Below, piece after piece: positions 1 to 7,423 of a stretch of DNA of 64,000 nucleotides. The DNA comes from Sphingomonas glacialis (GTDB taxonomy: Bacteria > Pseudomonadota > Alphaproteobacteria > Sphingomonadales > Sphingomonadaceae): assembly GCF_006439055.1 (NCBI RefSeq), contig NZ_RCZC01000005.1:176986-240985 (forward strand), given 5' to 3'. The notes below the pieces were generated by a model, which did not search any database, was not told the origin of the DNA, and worked only from the letters and a program-made list of their open reading frames with translations. Made by a program: the position numbers and the translations under genes. How positions within the stretch are numbered: the first letter of the stretch is position 1; every line of letters starts with the position of its first letter.

Positions 1-440
1 TCGGCGCAGCGCCGCGTCGCCGCAGGCTTGCCGTTGAACAGTGTCGGCTTGCCCATCACGCCCGTCCAGCGTTCGCGCAGGATCGGCTGGTCGATCACCC
101 CCATCATCGGCCACCCTTCGATCACCAAGGCGATCAGCGTGCCGAAGATCGGCCGCCCCGAAATGAACGCGCGCGTCCCGTCGATCGGGTCGAGCACCCA
201 GGCGCGGCCGCTCGTCCCTTCCTTGACGCCATATTCCTCGCCGATGATCGCATCGGCGGGAAAGGCGCGCTCGATCAGGCTGCGCATCGCGGCTTCCGCA
301 GCACGATCGGCGAGCGTCACGGGCGAGGCATCGTCCTTCGCCTCGAGCCCATAATCGGCACGATAATAGGGGCGGATCGCCGCGCCCGCCGCATCGGCAA
401 GGGCGGCGGCAAGGGCGAGATCGGTGTCGGTGACGCGCAT
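1..440 (-). CDS. hisN: Histidinol-phosphatase / inositol monophosphatase family protein (3' end cut by window edge)
   Basis: The first 146 codons are visible on the minus strand from an ATG at 440; the C-terminus lies outside the window. The translation carries the two metal-site blocks of the inositol monophosphatase fold: IIGEEYG near residue 70 and WVLDPIDGTRAFISG near residue 90, the latter supplying the Asp/Asp metal ligands. The RAFISGRP continuation is typical of HisN-type histidinol-phosphatases, which dephosphorylate L-histidinol phosphate in histidine synthesis, rather than of SuhB. Without the C-terminal half the substrate cannot be settled, so a general inositol monophosphatase remains possible. 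Confidence 0.85.
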   Translation of the reverse strand, partial: MRVTDTDLALAAALADAAGAAIRPYYRADYGLEAKDDASPVTLADRAAEAAMRSLIERAFPADAIIGEEYGVKEGTSGRAWVLDPIDGTRAFISGRPIFGTLIALVIEGWPMMGVIDQPILRERWTGVMGKPTLFNGKPAATRRCA

Positions 441-528
441 TGCCTTTGCCTAAAGCGACTGGCAGAATTTCGCCAGCCCAAGCGTCGGGAAACGCTACGG
501 GTAGCGGGTGGTGTCGGGGGATTCCAAG

Positions 529-1596
529 ATGATACGTCGTTCGGCCCTGGTCATGGGCGCCGCGCTGCTGTGCGCGAGCCCAGCGCTGGCGCAAGTGCGC
601 CCCTTGCTCGACCCGCCCGCCTCCGCCGACGCCGCCCGCGCGGGCGTCGAGGTGTTTCTGCTCAACGAAGGGCCAGTTTCGCAGCCCGCACACGGGCCGG
701 CCGAGATCGAAACGGTCGCGCGAGATGGGAGCACGCTGCGGCTGGTCGCCCCTCCCAACTCGGCGCCAGACATCGCCGCTGGCGGCTTCGCGCGCGTCCG
801 CTACCGACTCGCCGACGCCGCGCCCGTGGCGCTCGCCGCGAAACCGCCGAGCGCGGCGGCCCGTGCAGCGGCACCCGCCGGGGAAAGCATTATCGCCACC
901 TCGCGCGGCGGATCGGGAGCGTTCCTCGACCGCCTGCATCCCTATGCTCCGATCTACGGCGTGTTCGGCGCAGGCGATTCGGGCGCGAAGCTGCAGGTCA
1001 GCCTGGATTTCCGCGTGCTCGGCCGCGACGATGGCCCACGGCTCGACATCGCCTATACGCACACGATGTTCTGGGCGACCGACAAGGCGTCGGCGCCGAT
1101 CCGCGCGCAGGGGTACAGCCCCGAAGTTTTCGTCGACGTGCCCGTGTCGTCGTCGCTCCTCGTCGGCGGCGGCTATCGCCACGATTCGAACGGCGGCGGA
1201 GTCACCAATTCGATCGACCTCAACCGCTTCTATCTGCGCGCGACCAAATCGTTCGATCTGGGAAACACGTGGAAGCTCTCGCTCGCGCCATGGGTGTGGG
1301 CCTATTTCGGCAATCAAGGGCTCGCGCCTGATCTCGAGCGCTATTGGGGCTACACCGCCCTCGGCGTGACGATCGGACAGCGCGACGGTCTGAAGGTCGC
1401 GGTCACCGGGCGCGGCAATCCGGGTACCGGCAAGGGCAGCGCCGAGGGGTTCATCTCCTATCCGCTGGTGCGGATCGACAGCCGGCTGCCGCATCTCTAT
1501 CTCTTCGGCCAGGTCTTCACCGGCTATGGCGAGACGCTGGTCGAGTATAACCGCAACGTCAGCCATGCCCGCGTCGGCCTGGCCCTGACGCGATGA
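529..1596 (+). CDS. pldA: Outer membrane phospholipase A (OMPLA family)
   Basis: A 355-residue exported protein with a signal peptide ending near ALAQ. The C-terminal two thirds match the 12-strand OMPLA barrel: YGVFGAGDSGAKLQ, YTHTMFW, GYRHDSNGG, SIDLNRFY and YGETLVEYNRN. The catalytic triad is seen as H218, S220 and N232, with the same H-x-S and Ser+12 Asn spacing as the E. coli enzyme. It hydrolyses acyl chains of phospholipids misplaced in the outer leaflet. The start at 529 is preferred over an upstream in-frame GTG at 508 because it begins directly with the signal peptide. About 110 residues between signal and barrel are extra compared with the E. coli protein (289 aa) and have no recognised domain. 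Confidence 0.88.
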   Translation: MIRRSALVMGAALLCASPALAQVRPLLDPPASADAARAGVEVFLLNEGPVSQPAHGPAEIETVARDGSTLRLVAPPNSAPDIAAGGFARVRYRLADAAPVALAAKPPSAAARAAAPAGESIIATSRGGSGAFLDRLHPYAPIYGVFGAGDSGAKLQVSLDFRVLGRDDGPRLDIAYTHTMFWATDKASAPIRAQGYSPEVFVDVPVSSSLLVGGGYRHDSNGGGVTNSIDLNRFYLRATKSFDLGNTWKLSLAPWVWAYFGNQGLAPDLERYWGYTALGVTIGQRDGLKVAVTGRGNPGTGKGSAEGFISYPLVRIDSRLPHLYLFGQVFTGYGETLVEYNRNVSHARVGLALTR

Positions 1597-1712
1597 GGCG
1601 GTCACCCGACGTCGCTTTCGGCTCGCCGGTCACCCAATGTTAGCAGTTCGCGGGTAAGTAAGCACGACTGGCCACGACATGTGGCACATGATGCTGAGGG
1701 GCTTTGACAGCG

Positions 1713-2717
1713 ATGGGGCTAGCGCGGAGCACACGGCTCGTTGCCGCCGAGGACCGTGCCGCGCAGGTCTTCGACTGCGTCCGCGCCTTCCTGACGCTGC
1801 ATCGCCTGAGCGCCGAGCCGGCGCATTACGCCTTTGCCTATGACGTCGTCTGCAACCCCGCCGGGGTGATCGCCAAATCGGTCGCGACGATGACCGAAGG
1901 CGGCATCCGCCTGTCGGCGCGCGATATCGAATCGCTCGGCGGCGGCACGGTCACGACAGCGACGGCCGGCGCCTCGCCCGATGGGCTGGTCGCGCAGACG
2001 CAGATGCAGGTCGAGGGTTTCACCGACATGGTCCGCTCGATGCGCGCCGAGACCGCCGATTTCGGGCGCGATCTCGCCGCCAGCGCCACCGCGCTGCAAG
2101 GCGGGGCAAGCAGCGCAGACATGATCCGGCTGACCGCGGTGATGCTCGATCGCGTCCAGTCGGCCGAAGCGCGATTGCAGGCCGCGACCTCCGAGGCCGA
2201 CCAGCTGCGCGCCAAGCTGGAGGAAGCGCGCGGCGACGCGCGCCGCGACCCGCTGACCGGGCTTCCCAACCGGCGCGCGTTCGAAGAGGCGTTCGCCGAG
2301 CACACCGTCCGCGGAACGCGGCTGTGCCTTGCGGTGTGCGACGTCGATCGCTTCAAGCGCGTCAACGATCAGTTCGGCCATTCGGTCGGCGACCGCGTGC
2401 TCAAGGCGATCGCCGAGGCGTTGAGCGCGGCGTGCGAGGGCCATTTCGTCGCGCGCTATGGCGGCGAGGAATTCGTCATTCTGTTTGCGAACGTCGATCT
2501 TGCGCAAGCGCATACGACGCTCGAATCGGCGCGGCTGACGGTCGACGCCAAACGCTATCGGTTGCGCGAGACCGACATGCCGCTTGGCGCGGTGACCTTC
2601 TCGGCCGGGCTGACCCCGGCGGAGACCGGCGAGCTGCTCGGCGCGGTGTTCGGCAGGGCCGACAAGCTGCTCTATGCGGCGAAGGACAGCGGCCGGAACC
2701 AGGTGCGACTGCCTTAG
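1713..2717 (+). CDS. Diguanylate cyclase (GGDEF domain)
   Basis: A 334-residue cytoplasmic protein. The C-terminal GGDEF domain has DPLTGLPNRRAF, VCDVDRFKRVND and an intact active-site loop RYGGEEF at about residues 248-254, so it should make cyclic di-GMP from GTP. The allosteric inhibitory RxxD motif that normally sits five residues before the loop is absent (C-E-G-H at that place), so product inhibition is not expected. The first ~150 residues form a helical region, possibly a coiled coil before the catalytic domain; I do not recognise a sensor domain. No membrane segment. The ATG at 1713 is chosen over a TTG at 1704 because GAGGGG lies about 10 bases upstream of it. Confidence 0.88.
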   Translation: MGLARSTRLVAAEDRAAQVFDCVRAFLTLHRLSAEPAHYAFAYDVVCNPAGVIAKSVATMTEGGIRLSARDIESLGGGTVTTATAGASPDGLVAQTQMQVEGFTDMVRSMRAETADFGRDLAASATALQGGASSADMIRLTAVMLDRVQSAEARLQAATSEADQLRAKLEEARGDARRDPLTGLPNRRAFEEAFAEHTVRGTRLCLAVCDVDRFKRVNDQFGHSVGDRVLKAIAEALSAACEGHFVARYGGEEFVILFANVDLAQAHTTLESARLTVDAKRYRLRETDMPLGAVTFSAGLTPAETGELLGAVFGRADKLLYAAKDSGRNQVRLP

Positions 2718-2813
2718 CAAATTACGCTTAGGTTTGGCGCAGAATGCCATGCCCGATTCCAGAGACACGCGCACATTTCAGCATATTCCCTGTATTTCAT
2801 GTACTTAGTGATT

Positions 2814-2829
2814 TGGCACGCGCTGTGCA
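2814..2829 (+). promoter_or_regulatory. Sigma-54 (-24/-12) type promoter
   Basis: TGGCAC at 2814-2819 and TGCA at 2826-2829 place the invariant GG (2815-2816) and GC (2827-2828) exactly ten bases apart, as required for RpoN promoters. The predicted transcript would start near 2840, about 50 bases before the small membrane peptide at 2891. No enhancer-binding site was identified. Confidence 0.55.
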
Positions 2830-2845
2830 AAGATCCCGGCATCGA

Positions 2846-2866
2846 CGCTTCGGATGGTCCGAAGCG
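2846..2866 (+). other. Perfect 9-bp hairpin in the 5' leader of the small peptide gene
   Basis: CGCTTCGGA at 2846-2854 and TCCGAAGCG at 2858-2866 form a perfect stem with a three-base loop. It lies between the predicted sigma-54 start site and the ribosome binding site (AAAGGGA, 2876-2882), so it may affect stability or translation of the leader. The role is inference. Confidence 0.5.
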
Positions 2867-2890
2867 CCAGATTGCAAAGGGAACTCCATC

Positions 2891-3001
2891 ATGACCGTCC
2901 GTTTCGAATCGCTCCAGCGCGTCGCCGTCTCGCTCGTCGCAGCGCTCATGCTCACCGCCGTGCTCGCCTCGACTGCCGTGTCGCTCGCCCCGATCGCCTG
3001 A
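2891..3001 (+). CDS. 36-residue single-pass membrane peptide
   Basis: A short ORF from an ATG at 2891 preceded by AAAGGGA at good spacing. The peptide begins MTVRFESLQR and continues as one hydrophobic helix (AVSLVAALMLTAVLAS), so it is a small inner membrane protein or an uncleaved signal anchor. From memory, similar peptides are annotated as hypothetical proteins in other sphingomonads. The upstream sigma-54-like promoter and leader hairpin suggest conditional expression, perhaps in envelope stress as with phage-shock proteins. No function can be read from the sequence. Confidence 0.6.
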   Translation: MTVRFESLQRVAVSLVAALMLTAVLASTAVSLAPIA

Positions 3002-3099
3002 TCGGGAGCGGGCCACCGCCCGCCATTTCCCATCACGAATTTTCGAACTGACAAGCGCGATACTGCCCCTTAGGTTCTTCTTACTAGGGGGAGATATCC

Positions 3100-4569
3100 A
3101 TGACGAAGCCGCGTATCGTAACGCATTGTTTGGCGCTTGCCGCCTTGCTCTCGGCCTGCAGCGGGGGCGGCGGCGGCGGGTCGAGCTCCACCCCGACCGC
3201 TTCGACACCGACACCGACGCCCACATCGACTCCAACGCCCACCGCCGTCGCGGGCTGTTCGCTGCGCGAACGCCAGGATTGGGCGGCGGCGCAGCTGCGC
3301 GAATGGTATCTCTTCCCCGACACGCTGCCCGCAGCGCTCGACCCGACGCCCTATACCACCGTCGGCGATTACATCGACGCGCTCACCGCGACTGCGCGCG
3401 CGCAGCGCAAGGACCGCTATTTCACCTATCTCACCTCGATCGCGAGCGAGACCGCGTTTTACGACAGCGGCGCGAGCGCCGGCTTTGGCTTCCGGCTCGG
3501 AATCGATTCGACCGCACGCCGCGCGTTCGGCATCGAAACCTTCGAGGGCACGCCGGCGCTGGCTGCCGGCATCGACCGCGGCACCGAAATCCTCGCGATC
3601 GGCACGACCACCGCCGATCTGCGGACGGTCGATTCGATCATCGCGACGCAAGGCAGCGCGGGGGTGAGCGACGCGCTCGGCCCCAATACGGTGGGGACGA
3701 CGCGGCTGCTGCGGATCAACGATGCCGCCGGCACGCGCACCGTGACGCTCAGCAAGACCGATTTCGCGCTGACCCCGGTGTCGAGCCGCTACGGCGCGCA
3801 GATCATCAACGATGGCGGGCGCCAGGTCGGCTATCTCAACCTGCGCAGCTTCATCTCGACCGCCGACCCGGCCTTGCGCGCCGCCTTCGCGTCGTTCCGC
3901 ACCGCCGGCATCACCAACGTGATCATCGATCTGCGCTACAATGGCGGCGGACTGGTCTCGATCGCCGAACTGATGAGCAATCTGCTTGGCGCGAACCGCG
4001 CGACGTCGGACGTGATCGACTATATGACCTTCCGGCCGGAGAAGGCGTCGAACAACACCACCGCGTTCTTCGCGCCGCAGCCGCAATCGATCGCGCCGAC
4101 CAAGATCGCGTTCATCGGCACGGCGGGCACCGCCTCGGCGAGCGAACTCGTGCTCGCGGCACAGATTCCGTATCTGCACGCAAATGTCGGGCTGATTGGC
4201 ACCAACACCTATGGCAAGCCCGTCGGACAGATCGCTCTCGACCGCACGCAATGCGACGATCGGCTGCGCGTGATCGCCTTTGCGCTGCAGAACGCCAATC
4301 GCCAGGGTGCTTATTATGACGGCGTGCGCAGCATCGTCGAGGCCAGCTGCCAGGCGAATGACGACATCACCCATCAGCTGGGGAGCCCGCTCGAAAGCTC
4401 GACCCGCGCCGCGCTCGATTATCTCGCCGGGCGCAGCTGCACCCCGATCACCGCCGCCGCGACGAGCAGCGTCGCCGCACGATCGCTGCGCGCCGATACC
4501 GCCGGGCTCGAACTGATGACGCCCAATCATCCCGATCCTAGCCAGCGCCAGATCCCGGGATCGTACTGA
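3100..4569 (+). CDS. S41 family C-terminal processing peptidase, lipoprotein
   Basis: A 489-residue protein with a lipoprotein signal (lipobox LLSAC, acylated Cys near residue 20) followed by a Gly/Ser/Thr/Pro linker. A cap region precedes a PDZ-like segment (GFGFRLGI to about residue 190). The protease core contains VGYLNLRSF, VIIDLRYNGGG, the catalytic serine block GTASASEL (about residue 346) and the lysine in NTYGKPVGQ (about residue 372), i.e. a Ser/Lys dyad with the usual ~25-residue spacing. It probably cleaves envelope proteins from a membrane-anchored position. The ribosome site AGGGGGAG precedes the ATG. The substrate is unknown. Confidence 0.87.
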   Translation: MTKPRIVTHCLALAALLSACSGGGGGGSSSTPTASTPTPTPTSTPTPTAVAGCSLRERQDWAAAQLREWYLFPDTLPAALDPTPYTTVGDYIDALTATARAQRKDRYFTYLTSIASETAFYDSGASAGFGFRLGIDSTARRAFGIETFEGTPALAAGIDRGTEILAIGTTTADLRTVDSIIATQGSAGVSDALGPNTVGTTRLLRINDAAGTRTVTLSKTDFALTPVSSRYGAQIINDGGRQVGYLNLRSFISTADPALRAAFASFRTAGITNVIIDLRYNGGGLVSIAELMSNLLGANRATSDVIDYMTFRPEKASNNTTAFFAPQPQSIAPTKIAFIGTAGTASASELVLAAQIPYLHANVGLIGTNTYGKPVGQIALDRTQCDDRLRVIAFALQNANRQGAYYDGVRSIVEASCQANDDITHQLGSPLESSTRAALDYLAGRSCTPITAAATSSVAARSLRADTAGLELMTPNHPDPSQRQIPGSY

Positions 4570-4589
4570 GCGATCGTAATTTGGGGGGT

Positions 4590-4617
4590 GCCGGACGCGA
4601 AGGGGGGCGCGTCCGGC
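4590..4617 (+). terminator. Hairpin after the S41 protease gene
   Basis: GCCGGACGCG (4590-4599) and CGCGTCCGGC (4608-4617) make a perfect 10-bp stem with an eight-base loop, 21 bases after the protease stop codon. There is no T-tract, so it may be an RNA-stabilising hairpin or a weak intrinsic terminator. Confidence 0.5.
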
Positions 4618-4742
4618 ATGAGCGATAACGGGCCGCCTGCCCAAAGGTTGCGGCAAATCGCCGCACGTCCGAATTGATGCGGCTACCCGCACGATTCGGC
4701 GCTAGGGTGCGGCGGGGCCTTTCGCCCCGGTCAGGAACCGTC

Positions 4743-4871
4743 ATGGCCAAGAGCCAGAAGAAATCGAACAAGGAAGTGCGCAAGCCCAAGGCCGAGAAGG
4801 CGCCCAAGGCAAACGCCTCGAACCCGACCAGCAAGGGCCAGCCGGTCCCGATGGTCACGATCAAGAGCTGA
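4743..4871 (+). CDS. 42-residue lysine-rich small protein
   Basis: Starts at ATG 4743 with a GGTCAGGAA ribosome site. The product begins MAKSQKKSNKEVRKPK and is very basic (Lys/Ala/Pro rich), with no membrane segment. It ends two bases before the PhnA-domain gene, so the two are probably co-transcribed. Its composition resembles small nucleic-acid-associated or disordered proteins; I know similar small ORFs only as hypotheticals in sphingomonads. No function is assigned. Confidence 0.6.
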   Translation: MAKSQKKSNKEVRKPKAEKAPKANASNPTSKGQPVPMVTIKS

Positions 4872-4873
4872 AC

Positions 4874-5176
4874 ATGAGCGACACCGACAGCTATATCTAT
4901 GACGAAGCCAGCGGCGAATGGATCGCTGCCGGCGATGCCACGGCCGCCGCAACCGACGATGCGGTCGTCGTGCGCGATTCGGTCGGCAACGTGCTCGCCG
5001 ACGGCGATCAGGTCACGCTGATCAAGGATTTGACCGTGAAGGGCGCCGGGCAGACGCTCAAGCGCGGCACGCTGATCAAGTCGATCCGGCTGACCGGCGA
5101 CGCGCAGGAGATCGATTGCCGTTACGAGGGCATCAAGGGCCTCGTGCTGCGCGCCGAGTTCGTCCGGAAGCGCTGA
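4874..5176 (+). CDS. PhnA/YjdM-type C-terminal domain protein
   Basis: A 100-residue protein. The segment VRDSVGNVLADGDQVTLIKDL, VKGAGQTLKRGTLIKSIRL and IKGLVLRAEFVRK matches the C-terminal domain of the PhnA/YjdM family (named alkylphosphonate utilisation, although the actual role is unclear). The N-terminal zinc ribbon of full-length YjdM is missing; an acidic DEASGEWIAAGDA stretch takes its place. It lies directly after the lysine-rich small protein and 10 bases before ung, suggesting one transcript. Confidence 0.75.
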   Translation: MSDTDSYIYDEASGEWIAAGDATAAATDDAVVVRDSVGNVLADGDQVTLIKDLTVKGAGQTLKRGTLIKSIRLTGDAQEIDCRYEGIKGLVLRAEFVRKR

Positions 5177-5186
5177 CGGGCGGGCG

Positions 5187-5879
5187 ATGCAGCCGTTGCC
5201 CCCCCGCTGGCGCGATGCGTTGGCGGATGAAGTCGCGCAGCCGTACATGCAGGCGCTCGATACATTCCTCGATGCCGAGCAGGCCGCGGGGACGGAAATC
5301 TTCCCGGCGCGCGGCGACTGGTTTCGTGCGCTCGAGCTGACGCCGCCCGACGCGGTGCGCGTCGTGATCCTCGGCCAGGATCCGTATCACGGGCCAGGGC
5401 AGGCGCACGGGCTAAGCTTCTCGGTGCGGGACGACGTGCGGATCCCGCCGAGCCTGCGCAACATCTATAAAGAGCTTGAGGGCGATCTCGGCATCGCGCC
5501 GGCCCGGCACGGCCTGCTCGACGCCTGGGCGGCGCAGGGCGTGCTGCTGCTCAATGCGGTGCTGACGGTGCGGATGGGCGCTGCCGCCTCACACCAAAAG
5601 CGCGGCTGGGAGCGCTTTACCGACGCAGTGATCCGCGTGGTGGCGGGGTCGCCCGACCCGACCGTGTTCATACTCTGGGGTGCGCACGCGCAGAAAAAGG
5701 CGGCGTTTGTCGAGGACGTGACGCAGGGTGGCCGGCACCTCGTGCTCAAAGCGGCGCATCCCTCGCCTTTGTCGGCCTATGCCGGCTTCTTCGGCAGTCG
5801 CCCCTTCTCCGCCGCCAACACGTTTCTCGTCGCGCATGGCCGCGGCGCGATCGACTGGGGCTTGCCGCCGCGCGCCTAA
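5187..5879 (+). CDS. ung: Uracil-DNA glycosylase, family 1
   Basis: A 230-residue enzyme of normal length that removes uracil from DNA as the first step of base excision repair. The water-activating motif GQDPYHGP (Asp65) and the DNA-intercalating loop HPSPLSAY (His near 191) are both intact, as is GVLLLNAVLTV. It ends overlapping the last four bases of the convergent holA gene. Confidence 0.96.
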   Translation: MQPLPPRWRDALADEVAQPYMQALDTFLDAEQAAGTEIFPARGDWFRALELTPPDAVRVVILGQDPYHGPGQAHGLSFSVRDDVRIPPSLRNIYKELEGDLGIAPARHGLLDAWAAQGVLLLNAVLTVRMGAAASHQKRGWERFTDAVIRVVAGSPDPTVFILWGAHAQKKAAFVEDVTQGGRHLVLKAAHPSPLSAYAGFFGSRPFSAANTFLVAHGRGAIDWGLPPRA

Positions 5880-6892
5880 CTGCGCTGCCGCGCCGCCATC
5901 CGCGCGACGCCGAGCATCGCTGCGTCCGACAAGACCGTTCCGGCATTCGACGGCGCCATCGTCGCACGTTCGGCGCGGCGGACGCGGTCGATCGCATCGC
6001 TGATCTTGGGTGCCGACCAGATCCGCAGCGCCGCCGCGGTCGTCACGCGTTCGCGGAAGAAGACGCGCTCGATCACGCTGTTGATGTTCGCACCGTTATC
6101 GATCTCGGCGCGCAGTTCGGCGAGACTCATCAGGCGGCGGACGAGCTGGCGCAGCAACGGGATCGGCGAGACGCCCGCGACCGCGAGCCGCGCCAGTTCC
6201 TCGCCGAGCACATCGGGCCCGCCGCCGATCGCCGCATCGATCGCGCGCGACATTTCCGAATCGCCGAGGTCCGCGCCGATTGCATCGAGCGCGGCATCGT
6301 CGAGCTCGCGCGGCCGCTCGGGCGCTGCGTCGAGATAGAGCGCGATCTTCTCGAGCTCGCGCGTCATCACCGCACGGTCGCCCGCCGCGGCGAGTGCGAT
6401 CCGCGCCGCCGTCCCGCCCATCGTGCGCAAGCCCTGCTCGCGCGCGATGCTCGTCGCGATCTTGTCGGCCTCGCCGCCCTCGGGGACGTAGAAGACGCAG
6501 GACATCGCGCGCGGGTCGCCCGTCGCGAGCTTGACCAGCGCCGAGGTCGCCTTTGCCGTCGGCGCGAGCAGGACGACCGGATTGCCGGCGCGCTCGGCCG
6601 AGAGCAGCAAGGTCGCCGCCGCAACGCTTTCCTCGCCGGCACCCGCGACGCGGATGTGGCGGGCGGTGCCGAATAGCGACATCGACGCGGCTTCGTCGGC
6701 GAGCCGACCGGGCGAAGCCTTGAGCAGCGCCGGCTCGAGATCGACGCGCTCGGCATCGGGCCCGAGCGCGCGCGCGACCCGGCCCGCGATGTCGCGCGCG
6801 CCCGCTTCATCGGGGCCGTACAGCACGTAGAGCCGGATGTCGGGATTGCCGCTGTCGATCGCGCGCGTCAGCTGGTTGAGATTGGCTTTCAC
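5876..6892 (-). CDS. holA: DNA polymerase III subunit delta
   Basis: A 338-residue protein that acts as the clamp-loader wrench opening the beta sliding clamp. Recognisable blocks are the N-terminal YVLYGPDEAGARDIAGRV, the AAA-like region with VVLLAPTA, and the C-terminal helical collar with LLRQLVRRLMSLAELR and FFRERVTTAAALR. As in other delta subunits no Walker A motif is present. It follows lptE on the same strand with about 20 bases between, forming the leuS-lptE-holA unit common in alphaproteobacteria. Confidence 0.93.
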   Translation of the reverse strand: MKANLNQLTRAIDSGNPDIRLYVLYGPDEAGARDIAGRVARALGPDAERVDLEPALLKASPGRLADEAASMSLFGTARHIRVAGAGEESVAAATLLLSAERAGNPVVLLAPTAKATSALVKLATGDPRAMSCVFYVPEGGEADKIATSIAREQGLRTMGGTAARIALAAAGDRAVMTRELEKIALYLDAAPERPRELDDAALDAIGADLGDSEMSRAIDAAIGGGPDVLGEELARLAVAGVSPIPLLRQLVRRLMSLAELRAEIDNGANINSVIERVFFRERVTTAAALRIWSAPKISDAIDRVRRAERATMAPSNAGTVLSDAAMLGVARMAARQRS

Positions 6893-6913
6893 GACGCCCG
6901 CCCGCGGGGCATA

Positions 6914-7423
6914 TCAGCGCGGCTCGGGCGCGGTACGCTGCACATAGGTGGCGACGCGCGCGACGATCTGGTCGGCGACGATCTGCGACAGCCGCTCGAG
7001 CGCAGTGTCCTCGGCAGCGATCGTCGCATATTCCGAATTGACCGCGTCGATACCGGCGTCCGACCCCGCGGTCGCATCGAGCAGCACCGACCCGTTCGAC
7101 AGATCGACCAGCTGATAGCGCGCGCGCAGCGTCCGGCGCTCGCGCGAGATCGAGTTGTCGCGATTGACGCCGAGCCCGGTGATCTGATCGTCGAGCTTGA
7201 TCTCGAGCCGATAGCGCGGGCTCGCCTGCGCGTGGAGCCGGTCGCGCAGCGCATTGCTCATCAGCCAGCCCGACTTGCCCTCGATCGGACCGACCTCGAT
7301 CTGCGTCAGCCCGCCCGCGACCGCACCCGAACCGCCGCCCGAATAGAGCGGATGCAGGCCACAGCCCGCCAGCGCGAGCGTGAGCGCGGCGAACGGCACG
7401 ACAAGGGCAAGCCGCCGCATCAT
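6914..7423 (-). CDS. lptE: LPS-assembly lipoprotein LptE
   Basis: A 169-residue lipoprotein with lipobox ALAGC (Cys near residue 21) followed by GLHPLYSGG, the hallmark start of mature LptE in alphaproteobacteria. It plugs the LptD barrel that inserts lipopolysaccharide in the outer membrane. The ATG at 7423 overlaps the leuS stop codon (ATGA), showing translational coupling. The C-terminal part ends with a TALERLSQIVADQIVARV amphipathic helix typical of the family. Confidence 0.93.
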   Translation of the reverse strand: MMRRLALVVPFAALTLALAGCGLHPLYSGGGSGAVAGGLTQIEVGPIEGKSGWLMSNALRDRLHAQASPRYRLEIKLDDQITGLGVNRDNSISRERRTLRARYQLVDLSNGSVLLDATAGSDAGIDAVNSEYATIAAEDTALERLSQIVADQIVARVATYVQRTAPEPR

